From: Maridesulfovibrio sp.
Lineage (GTDB): Bacteria > Desulfobacterota > Desulfovibrionia > Desulfovibrionales > Desulfovibrionaceae
Length of the DNA: 64,000 bases
Direction of reading: 5' to 3'
Assembly: GCF_963677005.1 (NCBI RefSeq)
Contig: NZ_OY781616.1
Location: forward strand, 2,228,766-2,292,765
Positions within the stretch are counted from its first letter, which is position 1; every line of letters starts with the position of its first letter. Shown here piece after piece: positions 1 to 10,477 of this stretch. The notes under the pieces were generated by a model. That model saw nothing but the letters and a program-made list of their open reading frames with translations, made no database searches and was not told the DNA's origin. The position numbers and the translations under genes were made by a program.

Positions 1-1
1 C

Positions 2-769
2 GGGACACGCCTTGAGCCTTTCGGAGAAAGGGCTCATCGGTTTCATCTTGCTTTCAGCAGATTCGAGGCCGCTCTGGACGAACTCGGATGGGACACCATA
101 GACGGCGCAGTGCTGGATCTCGGTGTTTCATCCCTGCATCTGGACCGGGCGGAAAGGGGCTTCAGTTTCATAAAGGACGGCCCCCTGGACATGCGCATGG
201 ACCCTGCCGGGGGAATGCCGCCAGCATCATCAATAGTGAACAAGGGATCATACTCCGACCTGAACAGGATAATCAAAATGTACGGGGAGGAGCCGCTGGC
301 CTCGAAGATAACCAAGGCCATCATTGCTGCCAGGGAAAAGGAAAAAATCACCACCACCCTGCAACTGGCGGCAATTGTGGAAAAGGCCTATCCGGCCAAA
401 CGCCGTGCACTGTCCCGGACGCATCCGGCGACCAAGACCTTTCAGGGCTTGCGCATAGCGGTGAACTCGGAACTGGAAGAACTGCGGACATTTCTGCAAA
501 GGATTCCGGACAGACTCAGCCCGGGCGGAAGAATTGCGATCATATCCTTCCATTCTCTGGAAGACAGAATCGTGAAAAAGGCTTTCAAAGCTGCTTCCCA
601 GTCCTGCGACTGTCCGCCCATGCAGCCGGTCTGCACCTGCGGCAAGGTCAAGCGACTTGAAATTCTGACCAGAAAACCGGTTCTGCCCACAGAAGAAGAA
701 ATGGAAACAAACCCGCGCAGCCGCAGCGCAAAACTGAGAGTGGCGGAAAGGACCGCCGAAAACGGGTGA
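2..769 (+). CDS. rsmH: 16S rRNA (cytosine-1402-N4) methyltransferase RsmH, 5' end outside window
   Basis: This is the C-terminal part of RsmH (MraW), which uses S-adenosylmethionine to N4-methylate C1402 in the decoding centre of 16S rRNA. The frame is open from base 2, so the N-terminal SAM-binding motif is missing. Visible family motifs are DLGVSS followed by an LD.AERGFSF stretch, PLDMRMDP, and near the C-terminus SFHSLEDRIVK. A CxC...CxC segment (CDCPPMQPVCTCG) precedes the conserved RSRSAKLR tail. It is the first visible gene of the dcw cluster, as usual, and its stop overlaps the ftsL start by 4 nt (GTGA), so translation of the two is probably coupled. Identification is secure. Confidence 0.95.
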   Translation, partial: GTRLEPFGERAHRFHLAFSRFEAALDELGWDTIDGAVLDLGVSSLHLDRAERGFSFIKDGPLDMRMDPAGGMPPASSIVNKGSYSDLNRIIKMYGEEPLASKITKAIIAAREKEKITTTLQLAAIVEKAYPAKRRALSRTHPATKTFQGLRIAVNSELEELRTFLQRIPDRLSPGGRIAIISFHSLEDRIVKKAFKAASQSCDCPPMQPVCTCGKVKRLEILTRKPVLPTEEEMETNPRSRSAKLRVAERTAENG

Positions 770-1068
770 GCCCTAAAATGAAAGGCGACTCCAAGGGAAT
801 GGCCATAGCACTGGCATTGACCATGGGACTGGCGCTGCTGCTGGGACTGGTTTCGGTCTGGTTCAACATAGAAAGAGTGGATCGGGCCTACGACCTGCGG
901 AGAATGGAAAAAAGACTGGATGAACAGGAGGCGCTGGCCGCCAAGCTGGAAGTGGAGAAAAACAATCTGCTTTCACCCCTGCGGCTGCGGGAACTGGCTA
1001 AACAATTCGGATTCGGACCGGCATCGCAAGGCCAGATAAGGAGGCCTAGGGAAGCGGCGAAACCTTAA
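766..1068 (+). CDS. ftsL: FtsL-like cell division protein
   Basis: A 100-residue bitopic protein in the FtsL position between rsmH and ftsI. It has a short basic N-terminus (about 10 residues), one hydrophobic segment at roughly residues 11-33, and a charged periplasmic stretch at about 38-75 with the heptad look of a coiled coil, ending in a basic tail. FtsL is poorly conserved, so the call rests on size, topology and position. In known systems it pairs with FtsB and FtsQ and helps activate FtsWI at the septum. The GTG start at 766 overlaps the rsmH stop; a downstream ATG at 778 (MKGDSKG) is a possible alternative. Confidence 0.75.
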   Translation: MSPKMKGDSKGMAIALALTMGLALLLGLVSVWFNIERVDRAYDLRRMEKRLDEQEALAAKLEVEKNNLLSPLRLRELAKQFGFGPASQGQIRRPREAAKP

Positions 1069-1088
1069 AACATCAGCGGGAGCTGGAA

Positions 1089-3035
1089 GTGGGAAAGAGG
1101 AAAAAGGAAAGCCTGAAGCAGAGCAGAAATAAACTGCTCTTCGTCATGGTCCTTTTCGCCCTTATCTGGGCAGGACTTCTCGGCAGAGCTGCATGGCTGC
1201 AGCTTTTCATGGGAAGCGACCTCTCGCGCCTGGCCTCCCGCCAGCATCTTGCCGCAGAGCTTGAACGCGGCGAACGCGGTTCCATATATGACCGCAACGG
1301 AAATCTGCTGGCCACCAGTGTGGAAGCCGCCTCGGTCTATATCCGTCCCGTGAAAGTCAAAGATGTCGGCGGAACCGCTGCAAAGTTGTCCCGCATACTC
1401 GGAATACCGCAGACGAAGCTGAGAAAAAAACTTTCCAGAAAATCAAATTTCATCTGGATCAAACGCCAGATCAACGACCGCATGGCGGCCAAAATCAGGA
1501 AGGCGGACCTGCCCGGAGTTTATCTGACTACTGAATACGTCAGGCTCTATCCCAACAATTATCTCGCCGGGCAGTTGCTGGGATTCACGGGAATAGACGG
1601 CAAGGGACTGGAAGGACTTGAAAAGGAATTCGACGGCAGGCTGGCAGGACGCAAGGCCCAGTTCGTAGTACAGCGAGATGCCTCCGGGCGCAGGCTTTAT
1701 CTGGACGCCATGGGGCGGGAAATGGACATCAGGGGCAAGGATATCCACCTGACCATAGATTCCCATCTCCAGTCGATAACTGAAAACGCCCTGGCTGAAG
1801 CAGTAAAGAAATACGAAGGCAGATGGGGATCCGCCGTAGTAGTGGAAGTTGCCACCGGAGACATTCTGGCCCTGGCCAACTGTCCGAGATTCAACCCCAA
1901 TATTTTCCGCACCAGTTCTCCGGATATCTGGAGAAACCGTGCGGCGCTGGACGTTGTGGAACCGGGATCGACCTTCAAACCTTTCCTTATCGCAGCAGCC
2001 CTGCAGCACGGAGTGGTGACTCCGGAAAAGCTGTTCGACTGCGAAAACGGACGCTGGGAGCTGCACGGAAAGTACATAAAGGACACGCATAAGGAAGGTT
2101 GGCTGCCGGTACACAAGATCATGCGCTATTCCAGCAACATCGGATGTGCCAAGATCGGTCTGGAACTGGGTGTGCAGAACTATCACAAATTCATCAGCGA
2201 TCTGGGATTCGGGAGCAAAACGGGTCTGCCTCTGCCCGGAGACAGAGTCGGCATGATCCGACCTGCGGCGAAGTGGAACGAGATAGATCTGGCAGCAGGT
2301 TCCTTCGGACAGGGAGTCGGGGTTACCGCCCTGCAGATGGCCAAGGCCTATCTGGCTATTGCCGGCAAGGGAATGAGCAGACCGCTGCATCTGGTCAAAT
2401 ATCCCGACATGGAGGAAGAAAAACCCAAAAGGGTTTTCTCAGCTGAAGTGGCTGAAAAAGTTCTCTCCATGATGCGCGAAGTTGTGCAGGAAGACGGAAC
2501 GGGAACAAAGGCCCGCATAAGCGGGACTACCGTTGCCGGGAAAACCGGGACCGCCCAGAAAGCGAACAGAAAAGGCGGATACGGGACTGAATATCTGGCT
2601 TCCTTCGTGGCGATGGTTCCGGGATACAATCCGGAATACATAATTTTCATGATGGTGGACGACCCCAAACCGAACCATTACGGAGGAACGGTTGTCGCCC
2701 CGGCGGTGAAGAAGGTCATGACCGAAACGCTGGCCTATTACGGCAAACTGCCCGAGCGCAGGGAGCCGACTCCGCTGATGGCTGTCGGAGAAACCGAATA
2801 CACTGAAATGCCCAAGAAAGCCGTAAGGGCAACTCCTCTGCATTCGGAATCAAACGGCGCCACGGTCCCGGACCTGACCGGCATGCCCATTCGCAGGGCA
2901 ATCGAAATTCTGGTCCAGAAAGGATTCGTTCCCAAGATCAAGGGCAGCGGAATGACGGTGACAAAACAACTTCCCGGAGCCGGAGTTAAATGGCCCGAGG
3001 AAAAAAACGCAGAAATGGTTCTCTGGGTATCCTGA
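1089..3035 (+). CDS. ftsI: Septal penicillin-binding protein (peptidoglycan transpeptidase) with PASTA domain
   Basis: A class B PBP of 648 residues, the D,D-transpeptidase that cross-links septal peptidoglycan with FtsW. A basic cytoplasmic tail and one membrane segment (about residues 17-37) are followed by the dimerisation domain (ERGSIYDRNG near residue 60) and the transpeptidase domain. Active-site motifs are visible: S294-TFK, S348-SN and K485-TGT. Residues from about 590 form one C-terminal PASTA domain (VPDLTGMPIRRAIEIL). PASTA is absent from E. coli FtsI but common in Firmicutes and deltaproteobacterial homologues. The GTG start at 1089 lies 20 nt after ftsL. The dcw position supports FtsI rather than the elongation PBP2. 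Confidence 0.93.
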   Translation: MGKRKKESLKQSRNKLLFVMVLFALIWAGLLGRAAWLQLFMGSDLSRLASRQHLAAELERGERGSIYDRNGNLLATSVEAASVYIRPVKVKDVGGTAAKLSRILGIPQTKLRKKLSRKSNFIWIKRQINDRMAAKIRKADLPGVYLTTEYVRLYPNNYLAGQLLGFTGIDGKGLEGLEKEFDGRLAGRKAQFVVQRDASGRRLYLDAMGREMDIRGKDIHLTIDSHLQSITENALAEAVKKYEGRWGSAVVVEVATGDILALANCPRFNPNIFRTSSPDIWRNRAALDVVEPGSTFKPFLIAAALQHGVVTPEKLFDCENGRWELHGKYIKDTHKEGWLPVHKIMRYSSNIGCAKIGLELGVQNYHKFISDLGFGSKTGLPLPGDRVGMIRPAAKWNEIDLAAGSFGQGVGVTALQMAKAYLAIAGKGMSRPLHLVKYPDMEEEKPKRVFSAEVAEKVLSMMREVVQEDGTGTKARISGTTVAGKTGTAQKANRKGGYGTEYLASFVAMVPGYNPEYIIFMMVDDPKPNHYGGTVVAPAVKKVMTETLAYYGKLPERREPTPLMAVGETEYTEMPKKAVRATPLHSESNGATVPDLTGMPIRRAIEILVQKGFVPKIKGSGMTVTKQLPGAGVKWPEEKNAEMVLWVS

Positions 3036-3052
3036 GTACAGGCGGATTATAC

Positions 3053-4510
3053 ATGAATAAGGCATTTGACAAAATTAAATGGAACGCACTGCTGGACCTG
3101 GTCGCAAACGGCCTGATGGTCCGCACAGACTCCCGCGCCGTGTGCGAGGGCGAAGTCTTCGTGGCCATATCCGGCCCGGTGCGGAACGGGGAGGATTTCG
3201 TCCCCCAGGCCGTTGAAAACGGTGCGGCCTACGTCATCTGCGCAACGGAAACGGATACCGGAAATGCGGAACTTATCGTTCACCCCGATCCCCGCGAGGC
3301 TTTGGGGGAACTGGCTGCAGCATATTTCAACACCGCGGCGGGCAAAATCAGACTGGTGGGAATAACCGGCACAAACGGCAAGACCACAGTCTCCTACCTT
3401 GTGGAACATCTGCTTGCTTCCGCCGGAATTAAAACCGGAGTGATCGGAACAGTCAGCTACCGCTGGCCGGGTTTCGAGCAGGAAGCCCCGCTCACAACCC
3501 CCGGATGCTGGCAGTTGCACGAACTGCTCTCCCGGATGGGCGAGGCCGGGGTAGAGGTAGCGCTCATGGAAGTTTCATCCCATGCCCTGCACCAGAAACG
3601 CGTTGCCGGATTGGATTTCGATGCGGCGGTCATCACCAACGTGACTCAGGACCACCTCGACTACCACGGCGACATGGAAAGCTATTTCCAGGCCAAGTGT
3701 CTGCTTTTCAGCCACTATCCCAAGGCCCTGAAACGCGGAATAATAAATTTTGACGACCCATACGGCAGGCGTCTTCTGGAGTGCTATTCACCGAGCATAG
3801 GATTCGGTCTGGATACGGCCTGTGCGGCAGGAAACGAAAGCCTGTGCGGAGAAATGATCTCCTGCACCGGCAGCGGTCTGCACCTGCGCATAAGCAGAGG
3901 CGCTGAAAAATGGGAGATCGAGTCCGATCTCATCGGCAGGCACAACGGTTCCAACCTGCTCGCCGCTCAGGCAGTGGGCCTGCACCTAGGACTGACTCCC
4001 GGACAGATGGATGTCTTCAAGGGTTTCCACGGCGCTCCGGGCAGGCTGGAAAGGGTCCGCAACAACAAGGGACTCAATATTTTCGTGGATTACGCACATA
4101 CCCCGGACGCCCTTGAAAATGTACTGCGCACCCTGAGAGACCTTGAGTTCAAAAGGTTGATCACCGTGTTCGGCTGCGGCGGGGACCGGGACCGCACCAA
4201 ACGTCCGCTCATGGCCGAAGCGGCCTGCAGATATTCCGATGTGGCCGTGCTAACCTCGGATAACCCGCGCACAGAAGATCCGCTGAGCATTCTTGATGAT
4301 GTACGTGCCGGTATCCGCGGCTGCGACAGGGTTATCGAGGATGTTGACCGGGCGGCGGCAATCAGGAAGGCCGTGGCAGAAATGACCGGGGACGATGTGC
4401 TGCTGGTGGCCGGAAAAGGTCACGAGACATACCAGATAATCGGAACAAAAAAACGGGACTTCTCCGATGCCGAAGAAGTAACCAAGGCTATCAAGGAGAT
4501 ATACGGTTGA
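3053..4510 (+). CDS. murE: UDP-MurNAc-L-Ala-D-Glu:meso-diaminopimelate ligase MurE
   Basis: Mur ligase of 485 residues that adds the third stem-peptide residue in the cytoplasm, with ATP. The P-loop GTNGKTT is near residue 107, and the DNPR motif (in TSDNPRTEDP) marks enzymes that use meso-diaminopimelate rather than lysine. The frame is open further upstream to 2990, but that extension overlaps ftsI and is basic and unlike the family; I chose ATG 3053 (MNKAFDKIKW), with a weak AGGCGG upstream. The gene ends in a TTGA overlap with murF. It belongs to the continuous murE-murF-mraY-murD-ftsW-murG-murC-murB run. Confidence 0.96.
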   Translation: MNKAFDKIKWNALLDLVANGLMVRTDSRAVCEGEVFVAISGPVRNGEDFVPQAVENGAAYVICATETDTGNAELIVHPDPREALGELAAAYFNTAAGKIRLVGITGTNGKTTVSYLVEHLLASAGIKTGVIGTVSYRWPGFEQEAPLTTPGCWQLHELLSRMGEAGVEVALMEVSSHALHQKRVAGLDFDAAVITNVTQDHLDYHGDMESYFQAKCLLFSHYPKALKRGIINFDDPYGRRLLECYSPSIGFGLDTACAAGNESLCGEMISCTGSGLHLRISRGAEKWEIESDLIGRHNGSNLLAAQAVGLHLGLTPGQMDVFKGFHGAPGRLERVRNNKGLNIFVDYAHTPDALENVLRTLRDLEFKRLITVFGCGGDRDRTKRPLMAEAACRYSDVAVLTSDNPRTEDPLSILDDVRAGIRGCDRVIEDVDRAAAIRKAVAEMTGDDVLLVAGKGHETYQIIGTKKRDFSDAEEVTKAIKEIYG

Positions 4511-5895
4511 AACTGACCTTGCGCGAACTGGAAGAACAGCTCCTGGGGAGCAGTGAGACACCCTCTGCCGAGAGCATCGAAATAGCCGCCGTGCGCATTG
4601 ACAGCCGGCTGGTGAAAAAGAACGATGTTTTTTTCTGCATTGAGGGAGAGAACTTCGACGGCCACAATTTCGCCGCAGCGGCACTTGATGCCGGAGCGGC
4701 GGCTGTTGTTGTTTCCCGGCTCCTCCCGGAACTGGAAGGCAGACGGGTCATAATGGTCAGAGACACTGTACAGGCCCTTGGCAGAACAGCCGCTTACTGG
4801 AGACTCAAATCCAAATCCAGAATGATCGCCGTGACCGGTTCGGCAGGAAAGACCACCGTGAAGGAAATGCTGGCCCACGTGCTTTCAGGCTCCCACACGG
4901 TGCACAAGAATTTCATGAATCTCAACAACCAGATCGGCCTGCCGCTCTCCATGCTTCAGGCAACCGGCGAGGAAACCTACTGGGTCATGGAACTGGGGAT
5001 CAGCCTTCCCGGAGACATGGCGGAACTGGGTCCCGTTGCCCTGCCGGACATGGCCGTGGTTCACAATATCGGACCGGCCCATCTGGAAGGTCTGGGCTCG
5101 CTGGAAAACGTGGCCAGATTCAAGGCCTCCATTTTTGAATACCTGCGCCCTGAAGGAAAGGCCCTCTGCTGCTCGGATCATGAGCTGCTCTGGAAGGCTG
5201 CCTGTGACATTGCCGACCCTGTTCCGTTCTCATCACAGGACGAAACCGCGCCCTACTACAGCACGCTGCTGCGCACACTCCCGAACGGCTCCGGCGAATT
5301 TCTGATCAAGGCAGGCGAAGAGCAGGCCAAAGTGATACTGCCCACCTGCGGAGCTCACTTTGCTGAAAACGCGGCAGCAGTAACCTGCGCCGCCCACCAA
5401 CTGGGCATGGAGCTTGACGAAATCGCCGCACGACTGGCCTCCGTGGAATTGCCGAAACAGCGGTTCCACTGCCATCCCTGCGGAGAATGGACTCTCATTG
5501 ACGATTCGTACAACGCCAACCCGCTCTCCATGCACCGGGCCATTGAGACTGCCCGCAACATAGCCGGAGACCGTCCGCTGGTGCTGGTACTCGGAGACAT
5601 GCTGGAACTCGGTGAAGAAGCCGGTTGTGCCCACTGTGATCTGGGCAGCAAAATTGCCGAAATCGAGCCGGAAGCGACTTTCTACCATGGCAGCCATTAC
5701 AGCGAAGTGGCCTCGAACACCAACGGCTCCACGCTTGTTCCGGTAAACAGTCCGGAAGAATTCATGAACGGCATACACGCGCTCGGCTTGAGTGACGCGG
5801 TGGTCCTTTTCAAGGGCTCAAGATCATGCCGCATGGAAGAATATTTCAAGGCCCTCAACAATGAAGTCGGCAGCTCAGAAGGAGACAAAGCGTGA
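4507..5895 (+). CDS. murF: UDP-MurNAc-tripeptide:D-alanyl-D-alanine ligase MurF
   Basis: Adds D-Ala-D-Ala to UDP-MurNAc-tripeptide, completing the pentapeptide precursor (462 residues). The N-terminal domain contains the DSR...F.CI.GE..DGH pattern, the ATP loop GSAGKTT is near residue 112, and the central domain has [14 protein letters not shown]. The C-terminal domain carries [10 protein letters not shown] and [10 protein letters not shown]. The only start near the murE end is TTG at 4507, overlapping the murE stop by 4 nt, so initiation is probably coupled to murE termination. No ddl (D-Ala-D-Ala ligase) is found in this cluster, so the dipeptide must be made by a gene elsewhere. Confidence 0.95.
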   Translation: MKLTLRELEEQLLGSSETPSAESIEIAAVRIDSRLVKKNDVFFCIEGENFDGHNFAAAALDAGAAAVVVSRLLPELEGRRVIMVRDTVQALGRTAAYWRLKSKSRMIAVTGSAGKTTVKEMLAHVLSGSHTVHKNFMNLNNQIGLPLSMLQATGEETYWVMELGISLPGDMAELGPVALPDMAVVHNIGPAHLEGLGSLENVARFKASIFEYLRPEGKALCCSDHELLWKAACDIADPVPFSSQDETAPYYSTLLRTLPNGSGEFLIKAGEEQAKVILPTCGAHFAENAAAVTCAAHQLGMELDEIAARLASVELPKQRFHCHPCGEWTLIDDSYNANPLSMHRAIETARNIAGDRPLVLVLGDMLELGEEAGCAHCDLGSKIAEIEPEATFYHGSHYSEVASNTNGSTLVPVNSPEEFMNGIHALGLSDAVVLFKGSRSCRMEEYFKALNNEVGSSEGDKA

Positions 5896-6971
5896 TCTAT
5901 CATTTCCTGGTTCCACTAAGCGCACAGATCAGTGTGCTGAACGTGTTCAGGTACATCACCTTCAGGTCCATCTACGCCCTGCTCACGGCGCTGGTAATCA
6001 CTATTGTGCTCGGCCCGGCCATGATGAAATGGCTGCAGAAGATCAAATGCGGCCAGTACATTCAGGACGAAATTGCCGAACAGCACAAATGCAAGGCCGG
6101 AACCCCCACCATGGGCGGACTGCTCATCGGGTTCGGGGTCATTGTCTCCACCCTGCTCTGGGCCGATCTGGCAAACGTTTACGTCTGGCTGACCATGCTG
6201 GTCTTCGCCGGATTCGGTGTGGTCGGATTCGTGGACGACTTCACCAAAATCAGGCGCAAGCAAAACAAGGGAATTTCACCCTCGGCAAAACTTTTCGGGC
6301 AGCTCCTCGTAGCCGGAACCGCTGTGGGACTGCTGATCATGCAGCCAGCGTACTCCACGGAACTGGCTGTTCCATTCTTCAAAAATTTCACCCCGAATCT
6401 GGGCTGGTTCTACCTGCCGTTCGCACTGCTGGTCATGATCGGGGCCTCCAACGGAGTAAACCTGACCGACGGGCTGGACGGGCTGGCAATCGGGCCGACC
6501 ATAACCAGTTCAACCTGTTACGCATTTTTCATTTATATTGCAGGCCACGCAGGCATAGCCGGTTACCTCAATGTGCCGCACGTTCCCGGAGTGGGAGAAG
6601 TGACCGTGTTCTGTGGCGCCCTGGTGGGAGCGGGTCTTGGATTTCTCTGGTACAACGCCTACCCTGCCCAGATTTTCATGGGCGATGTGGGTTCGCTGAG
6701 TATCGGCGGGGTTCTCGGGTTCATAGCGGTACTCTGCAAGCAGGAACTCCTGCTGGTAATCGTGGGCGGTGTTTTCGTGTTTGAAACCGTGTCCGTAATC
6801 ATGCAGGTCGGATATTTCAAGGTCAGCGGCGGAAAGCGGATTTTCCGTATGGCTCCCCTGCACCACCACTATCAGGAAAAGGGAGTGTCGGAATCCAAGA
6901 TAGTGATCCGGTTCTGGATAATCTCGATTCTGATGGCCCTGATGGCCTTGAGCACGCTTAAAATCAGGTAA
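5892..6971 (+). CDS. mraY: Phospho-N-acetylmuramoyl-pentapeptide transferase MraY
   Basis: Polytopic membrane enzyme (359 residues, about ten predicted helices) that transfers phospho-MurNAc-pentapeptide to undecaprenyl phosphate, giving lipid I. Conserved features include TPTMGG near residue 75, the catalytic aspartates in [16 protein letters not shown], the FMGDVGSL segment, and the histidine-rich MAPLHHHYQ loop. The GTG start at 5892 overlaps the murF stop (GTGA). Length and motifs are typical of the family, so the call is secure. Confidence 0.97.
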   Translation: MIYHFLVPLSAQISVLNVFRYITFRSIYALLTALVITIVLGPAMMKWLQKIKCGQYIQDEIAEQHKCKAGTPTMGGLLIGFGVIVSTLLWADLANVYVWLTMLVFAGFGVVGFVDDFTKIRRKQNKGISPSAKLFGQLLVAGTAVGLLIMQPAYSTELAVPFFKNFTPNLGWFYLPFALLVMIGASNGVNLTDGLDGLAIGPTITSSTCYAFFIYIAGHAGIAGYLNVPHVPGVGEVTVFCGALVGAGLGFLWYNAYPAQIFMGDVGSLSIGGVLGFIAVLCKQELLLVIVGGVFVFETVSVIMQVGYFKVSGGKRIFRMAPLHHHYQEKGVSESKIVIRFWIISILMALMALSTLKIR

Positions 6972-6978
6972 GGATTTC

Positions 6979-8283
6979 ATGGATAGCGCATTCGTAAAAC
7001 TGGTCACCTCGACCCGCATGTTCACCGACCGTCTGGCAATAGTCGCCGGGGCCGGACGCTCCGGACTTGCAGCCGCAAAGCTGCTGCACAGACTGGGAGC
7101 AACCGTGCGCATTGTGGATGCCAATGAAAACCTGACTGCGGATGTGCTTGAAGGACTCGGGCCTAATGCGCAGCTTATGACCGGACCGTTCTGTGAAGCA
7201 CAGTTCGCCGGAGCGGACGTTATCGTGCTCAGCCCCGGAGTGCCCGTACGCAAGATTCTGCCCTACACCGGAGATCTGCCCGAACGCAAAATCATCTCCG
7301 AACTGGAACTGGCCGTATGGTTTGCGGACGAACCCAAGATCGCCATAACCGGGACGAACGGAAAGACCACAACCACGGCCCTGATAGAGCACATACTCAA
7401 GGAATCCGGGCGCACGGTTTTCGCAGGGGCCAACTACGGCACCCCTCTTTCCGAATACATCGTTGGCCAGGAACGGGCCGATGTGCTGGTACTTGAAGTA
7501 TCCAGTTTCCAGCTCCAGAACTGTCGTCTGTTCCGTCCTCAGGCAGCCATACTGCTCAACGTTTCCGCCAACCACCTGGACTACCACGAGGACATGGCTG
7601 AATACCTCGCTGCCAAGCTCAAGATTTTCGAACGCCAGAGCAGGGAAGAACTCGCCATACTGCCTGCGGATATGCGTGACGAACTGAACCCGTCCGAATT
7701 TACCCGCGCCGAAGTCAAATGGTTTGACGGAACGGCTTTTCCGGAACAGCCCAACCTGCCGGGAGCGCACAACCGCCTCAATGTGGAAGCGGCCTGGCTG
7801 GCTCTGGAAAAAATAGGGCTCAGCCGGAGTGAATTCGAAGCCGGGCTGAAGACCTTCCGAGGAAAACCGCACCGCATTGAAGAGATAGGCAGTGTGAACG
7901 GAGTGCGCTTCATCGACGATTCCAAGGGCACCAATCTGGATGCAGTGCGCGCGGCGCTGACAACGTTCAAAGGTCCGGTACGGCTGCTTCTCGGCGGAGT
8001 GTTCAAAGGCGGCGATGTGCGGGAACTCATCCCGGTGATGCGGGACCGAGTTGCCGAGGTGGCCCTTTTCGGAGCAGGCCGGGAACATTTTGAACCCGCG
8101 TTGAAGGATGATTTCAAAATTTCATGGCATGAGAACCTCGAAAAGGCAGTACGCACCCTTTTCGCAGGTTCCAATCCGGGAGATACAATTCTGCTTTCAC
8201 CCGGCACGGCAAGCTTTGATGCCTACAAAGGCTACGCGGCAAGAGGCGACGATTTCAAAAGGATCATGGAGGAACTGTCTTGA
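6979..8283 (+). CDS. murD: UDP-MurNAc-L-alanine:D-glutamate ligase MurD
   Basis: Cytoplasmic ATP-dependent ligase (434 residues) adding D-Glu, the second residue of the stem peptide. The N-terminal Rossmann-like domain begins near residue 15 (VAGAGRSGLAAAKLL). The central domain has the P-loop GTNGKTTTTA near residue 124 and VLEVSSFQL, and the C-terminal domain has DDSKGTN and LLLGG. The ATG at 6979 follows mraY by 7 nt with AGG just upstream. Its stop overlaps the TTG start of ftsW by 4 nt. Confidence 0.96.
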   Translation: MDSAFVKLVTSTRMFTDRLAIVAGAGRSGLAAAKLLHRLGATVRIVDANENLTADVLEGLGPNAQLMTGPFCEAQFAGADVIVLSPGVPVRKILPYTGDLPERKIISELELAVWFADEPKIAITGTNGKTTTTALIEHILKESGRTVFAGANYGTPLSEYIVGQERADVLVLEVSSFQLQNCRLFRPQAAILLNVSANHLDYHEDMAEYLAAKLKIFERQSREELAILPADMRDELNPSEFTRAEVKWFDGTAFPEQPNLPGAHNRLNVEAAWLALEKIGLSRSEFEAGLKTFRGKPHRIEEIGSVNGVRFIDDSKGTNLDAVRAALTTFKGPVRLLLGGVFKGGDVRELIPVMRDRVAEVALFGAGREHFEPALKDDFKISWHENLEKAVRTLFAGSNPGDTILLSPGTASFDAYKGYAARGDDFKRIMEELS

Positions 8284-9395
8284 ACAAGAAGAAAGACCTC
8301 TCCGGCAAACCGGAACGTCCGGACTACTGGCTGCTCGGCGCGGCACTCCTTCTGGGCTGTTTCGGGCTGATGATGGTGCTCTCCGCCAGCGGCATCATGG
8401 CCGAACGTTTCTTCGGGGATAAATACCTTTTCTTCAAGAAACAGGGACTCTTTCTGGTGGCCGGGATATTCATGATGTACGTCAGTTCCCGGATTCCCAG
8501 AGCGGTATTCTACAACATGGTCTACGTCTGGCTCATGGGTGCGTTCTGTCTGCTGCTGCTCTGCGATTTCACACCCCTTTCTGTTGCCGCCGGCGGCGCG
8601 ACCCGCTGGATTGCGCTCGGGCCTATCCGCATACAACCACTTGAATTCTGCAAACCGGCGCTGGTGCTTTACCTGGCCTACTTTTTTTCACGCAAGCAGG
8701 ACCTGATCAAGACCTTCAGTGTGGGATTTCTGCCTCCGTTCGCCATTACCGGAGCACTCTGCCTGCTGCTGATGATGCAGCCGGATTTCGGCGGTTCGGT
8801 ATTCCTGTGCATGATCCTTTTCTTCATGAGCCTTGTCGGCGGCACAAGGATAAGCTACCTGCTCACCTCGCTCATTTTCGCGGGCGGGGCCGGTTACATG
8901 CTTATCACAAGCTCCCCGTACAGACTCAAACGCATGACCGCCTTCATCGATCCGTTCAAGTCCGCGCATGAGGAAGGGTATCAGCTGGTGCAGTCCCTCT
9001 ACGCCTTCGGATCCGGAAATATTTTCGGGCAGGGCCTCGGTGCCGGGAAACAGAAACTGTTCTTTCTCCCGGAAGCGCACAACGACTTCATCATGGCCGT
9101 GGTAGGTGAAGAACTGGGATTCCTCGGAGTGCTCGCAGTGTTTCTGGTAGTAGGCTTTCTGGTCTGGCGCGGCTTCAAGATCGCCCTGGCGCAGGAAAAC
9201 CTGCAGGACAGATTCACCGCATACGGACTGACCATCATGCTGGCCCTCGGGTTCGTGCTCAATCTGGCAGTGGTCATGGGTACCGTGCCTCCCAAGGGCG
9301 TTCCCATGCCTTTTGTCAGCTATGGCGGATCAAGCCTGCTCATTTCGTGCACCTGCATCGGCATACTGCTCAACCTGTCCAGGGGGAAAGTATGA
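8280..9395 (+). CDS. ftsW: SEDS-family septal peptidoglycan polymerase FtsW
   Basis: Integral membrane glycosyltransferase of the shape, elongation, division and sporulation (SEDS) family (371 residues, about ten helices). It polymerises lipid II at the septum together with FtsI. Visible signatures are [18 protein letters not shown], the large periplasmic loop with [27 protein letters not shown] and the C-terminal [10 protein letters not shown]. Its place between murD and murG argues for FtsW rather than RodA. It starts with TTG at 8280 (MNKKKDLS), overlapping murD, and ends in an ATGA overlap with murG. Confidence 0.95.
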   Translation: MNKKKDLSGKPERPDYWLLGAALLLGCFGLMMVLSASGIMAERFFGDKYLFFKKQGLFLVAGIFMMYVSSRIPRAVFYNMVYVWLMGAFCLLLLCDFTPLSVAAGGATRWIALGPIRIQPLEFCKPALVLYLAYFFSRKQDLIKTFSVGFLPPFAITGALCLLLMMQPDFGGSVFLCMILFFMSLVGGTRISYLLTSLIFAGGAGYMLITSSPYRLKRMTAFIDPFKSAHEEGYQLVQSLYAFGSGNIFGQGLGAGKQKLFFLPEAHNDFIMAVVGEELGFLGVLAVFLVVGFLVWRGFKIALAQENLQDRFTAYGLTIMLALGFVLNLAVVMGTVPPKGVPMPFVSYGGSSLLISCTCIGILLNLSRGKV

Positions 9396-10477
9396 TCGGG
9401 CGCGTGATACTGACCACCGGCGGAACCGGCGGACACGTATTTCCGGCCCTGTCCGTGGCCGAAGAGATAAGAACCCGTTTCCCGGAATGCGAAATCCTGT
9501 TCCTCGGCGGACAGGGTGCTGAGCGCGAAATGGTCGAACGCGCGGGCATTCCCTTCAAGGGGCTCCCGGCAAAGGGAGTCATCGGCGGCGGGATCAAAAA
9601 ATTTCTCGGTGCGTTCTGGATTGTGCGGGCCCTGCTGCTGGCAGCAAAAGAAATTTCAGGATTCAAACCCGAAGCGATAATCGGGTTCGGCGGATACGCC
9701 GGATTCTGCCCGGTACTGGCCGGACGGCTGCTTGGAGTACCAACAGCCATACACGAACAGAACAGCGTGCCGGGAGTGACCAACCGCATCCTCGGCAGGA
9801 TGGTAAAAAGAATTTTCACCTCGTTCGCGGACACGAAACAGATGTTTCCGGCCTCCAAGGTCGTTGTTACGGGCAACCCGGTACGCCGGGAAATCATGTC
9901 CGCGAAAAACAAAAGCTGCGATAAGGCTGTGCTGGTTTTCGGAGGCAGTCAGGGCGCCAGAGCCATAAACGAAGCTGTCTGCGCCGCGCTGCCGCCCCTG
10001 AAAGACGCTGGAATCAGCCTGACCCACCAGACCGGAAAGGCGGATTTCGAAACAGTCCGCACGGCATACGAAAACATTGGAATGGACGCACAAAGGGTCT
10101 CCCCGTTCATTCACGACATGGCGGCGGCATATTCACGGGCGCAGCTTGTGGTCTGCCGGGCCGGAGCCTCCACTGTATTCGAGGTGGCGGCAGCGGGAAA
10201 ACCGGCAGTATTCATCCCCTTTCCGCAGGCCACCCATGACCACCAGACCGGCAACGCCGCCAGTCTGGCAGAAACAGGAGCGGCAGTTCTGATCCCCCAG
10301 AAAGACCTCGACGGGAACAAACTGGCCGAAACGATAATTGAACTGATTTCCGATCAGGACGGCTTGAAAAGCATGGGGGAAAAAGCCCTGTCCTTTGCCC
10401 GGCCTGACGCGGCCTCCGCCATAGCGGACGGCATTGAAAGTATTATTTGCACGAGAAGAGTGAGAGGTAAGGCATGA
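9392..10477 (+). CDS. murG: UDP-GlcNAc:lipid I N-acetylglucosaminyltransferase MurG
   Basis: Peripheral membrane glycosyltransferase of family GT28 that converts lipid I to lipid II (361 residues). The glycine-rich N-terminal motif [13 protein letters not shown] is at residues 8-20, followed by GGYAGF.P and HEQN. The C-terminal UDP-GlcNAc domain shows [19 protein letters not shown] and [10 protein letters not shown]. The frame is open to 9347, but ATG 9392 ([11 protein letters not shown]) matches the family start, overlaps the ftsW stop as ATGA, and has AGGGGG 5-10 nt upstream. Confidence 0.96.
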   Translation: MIGRVILTTGGTGGHVFPALSVAEEIRTRFPECEILFLGGQGAEREMVERAGIPFKGLPAKGVIGGGIKKFLGAFWIVRALLLAAKEISGFKPEAIIGFGGYAGFCPVLAGRLLGVPTAIHEQNSVPGVTNRILGRMVKRIFTSFADTKQMFPASKVVVTGNPVRREIMSAKNKSCDKAVLVFGGSQGARAINEAVCAALPPLKDAGISLTHQTGKADFETVRTAYENIGMDAQRVSPFIHDMAAAYSRAQLVVCRAGASTVFEVAAAGKPAVFIPFPQATHDHQTGNAASLAETGAAVLIPQKDLDGNKLAETIIELISDQDGLKSMGEKALSFARPDAASAIADGIESIICTRRVRGKA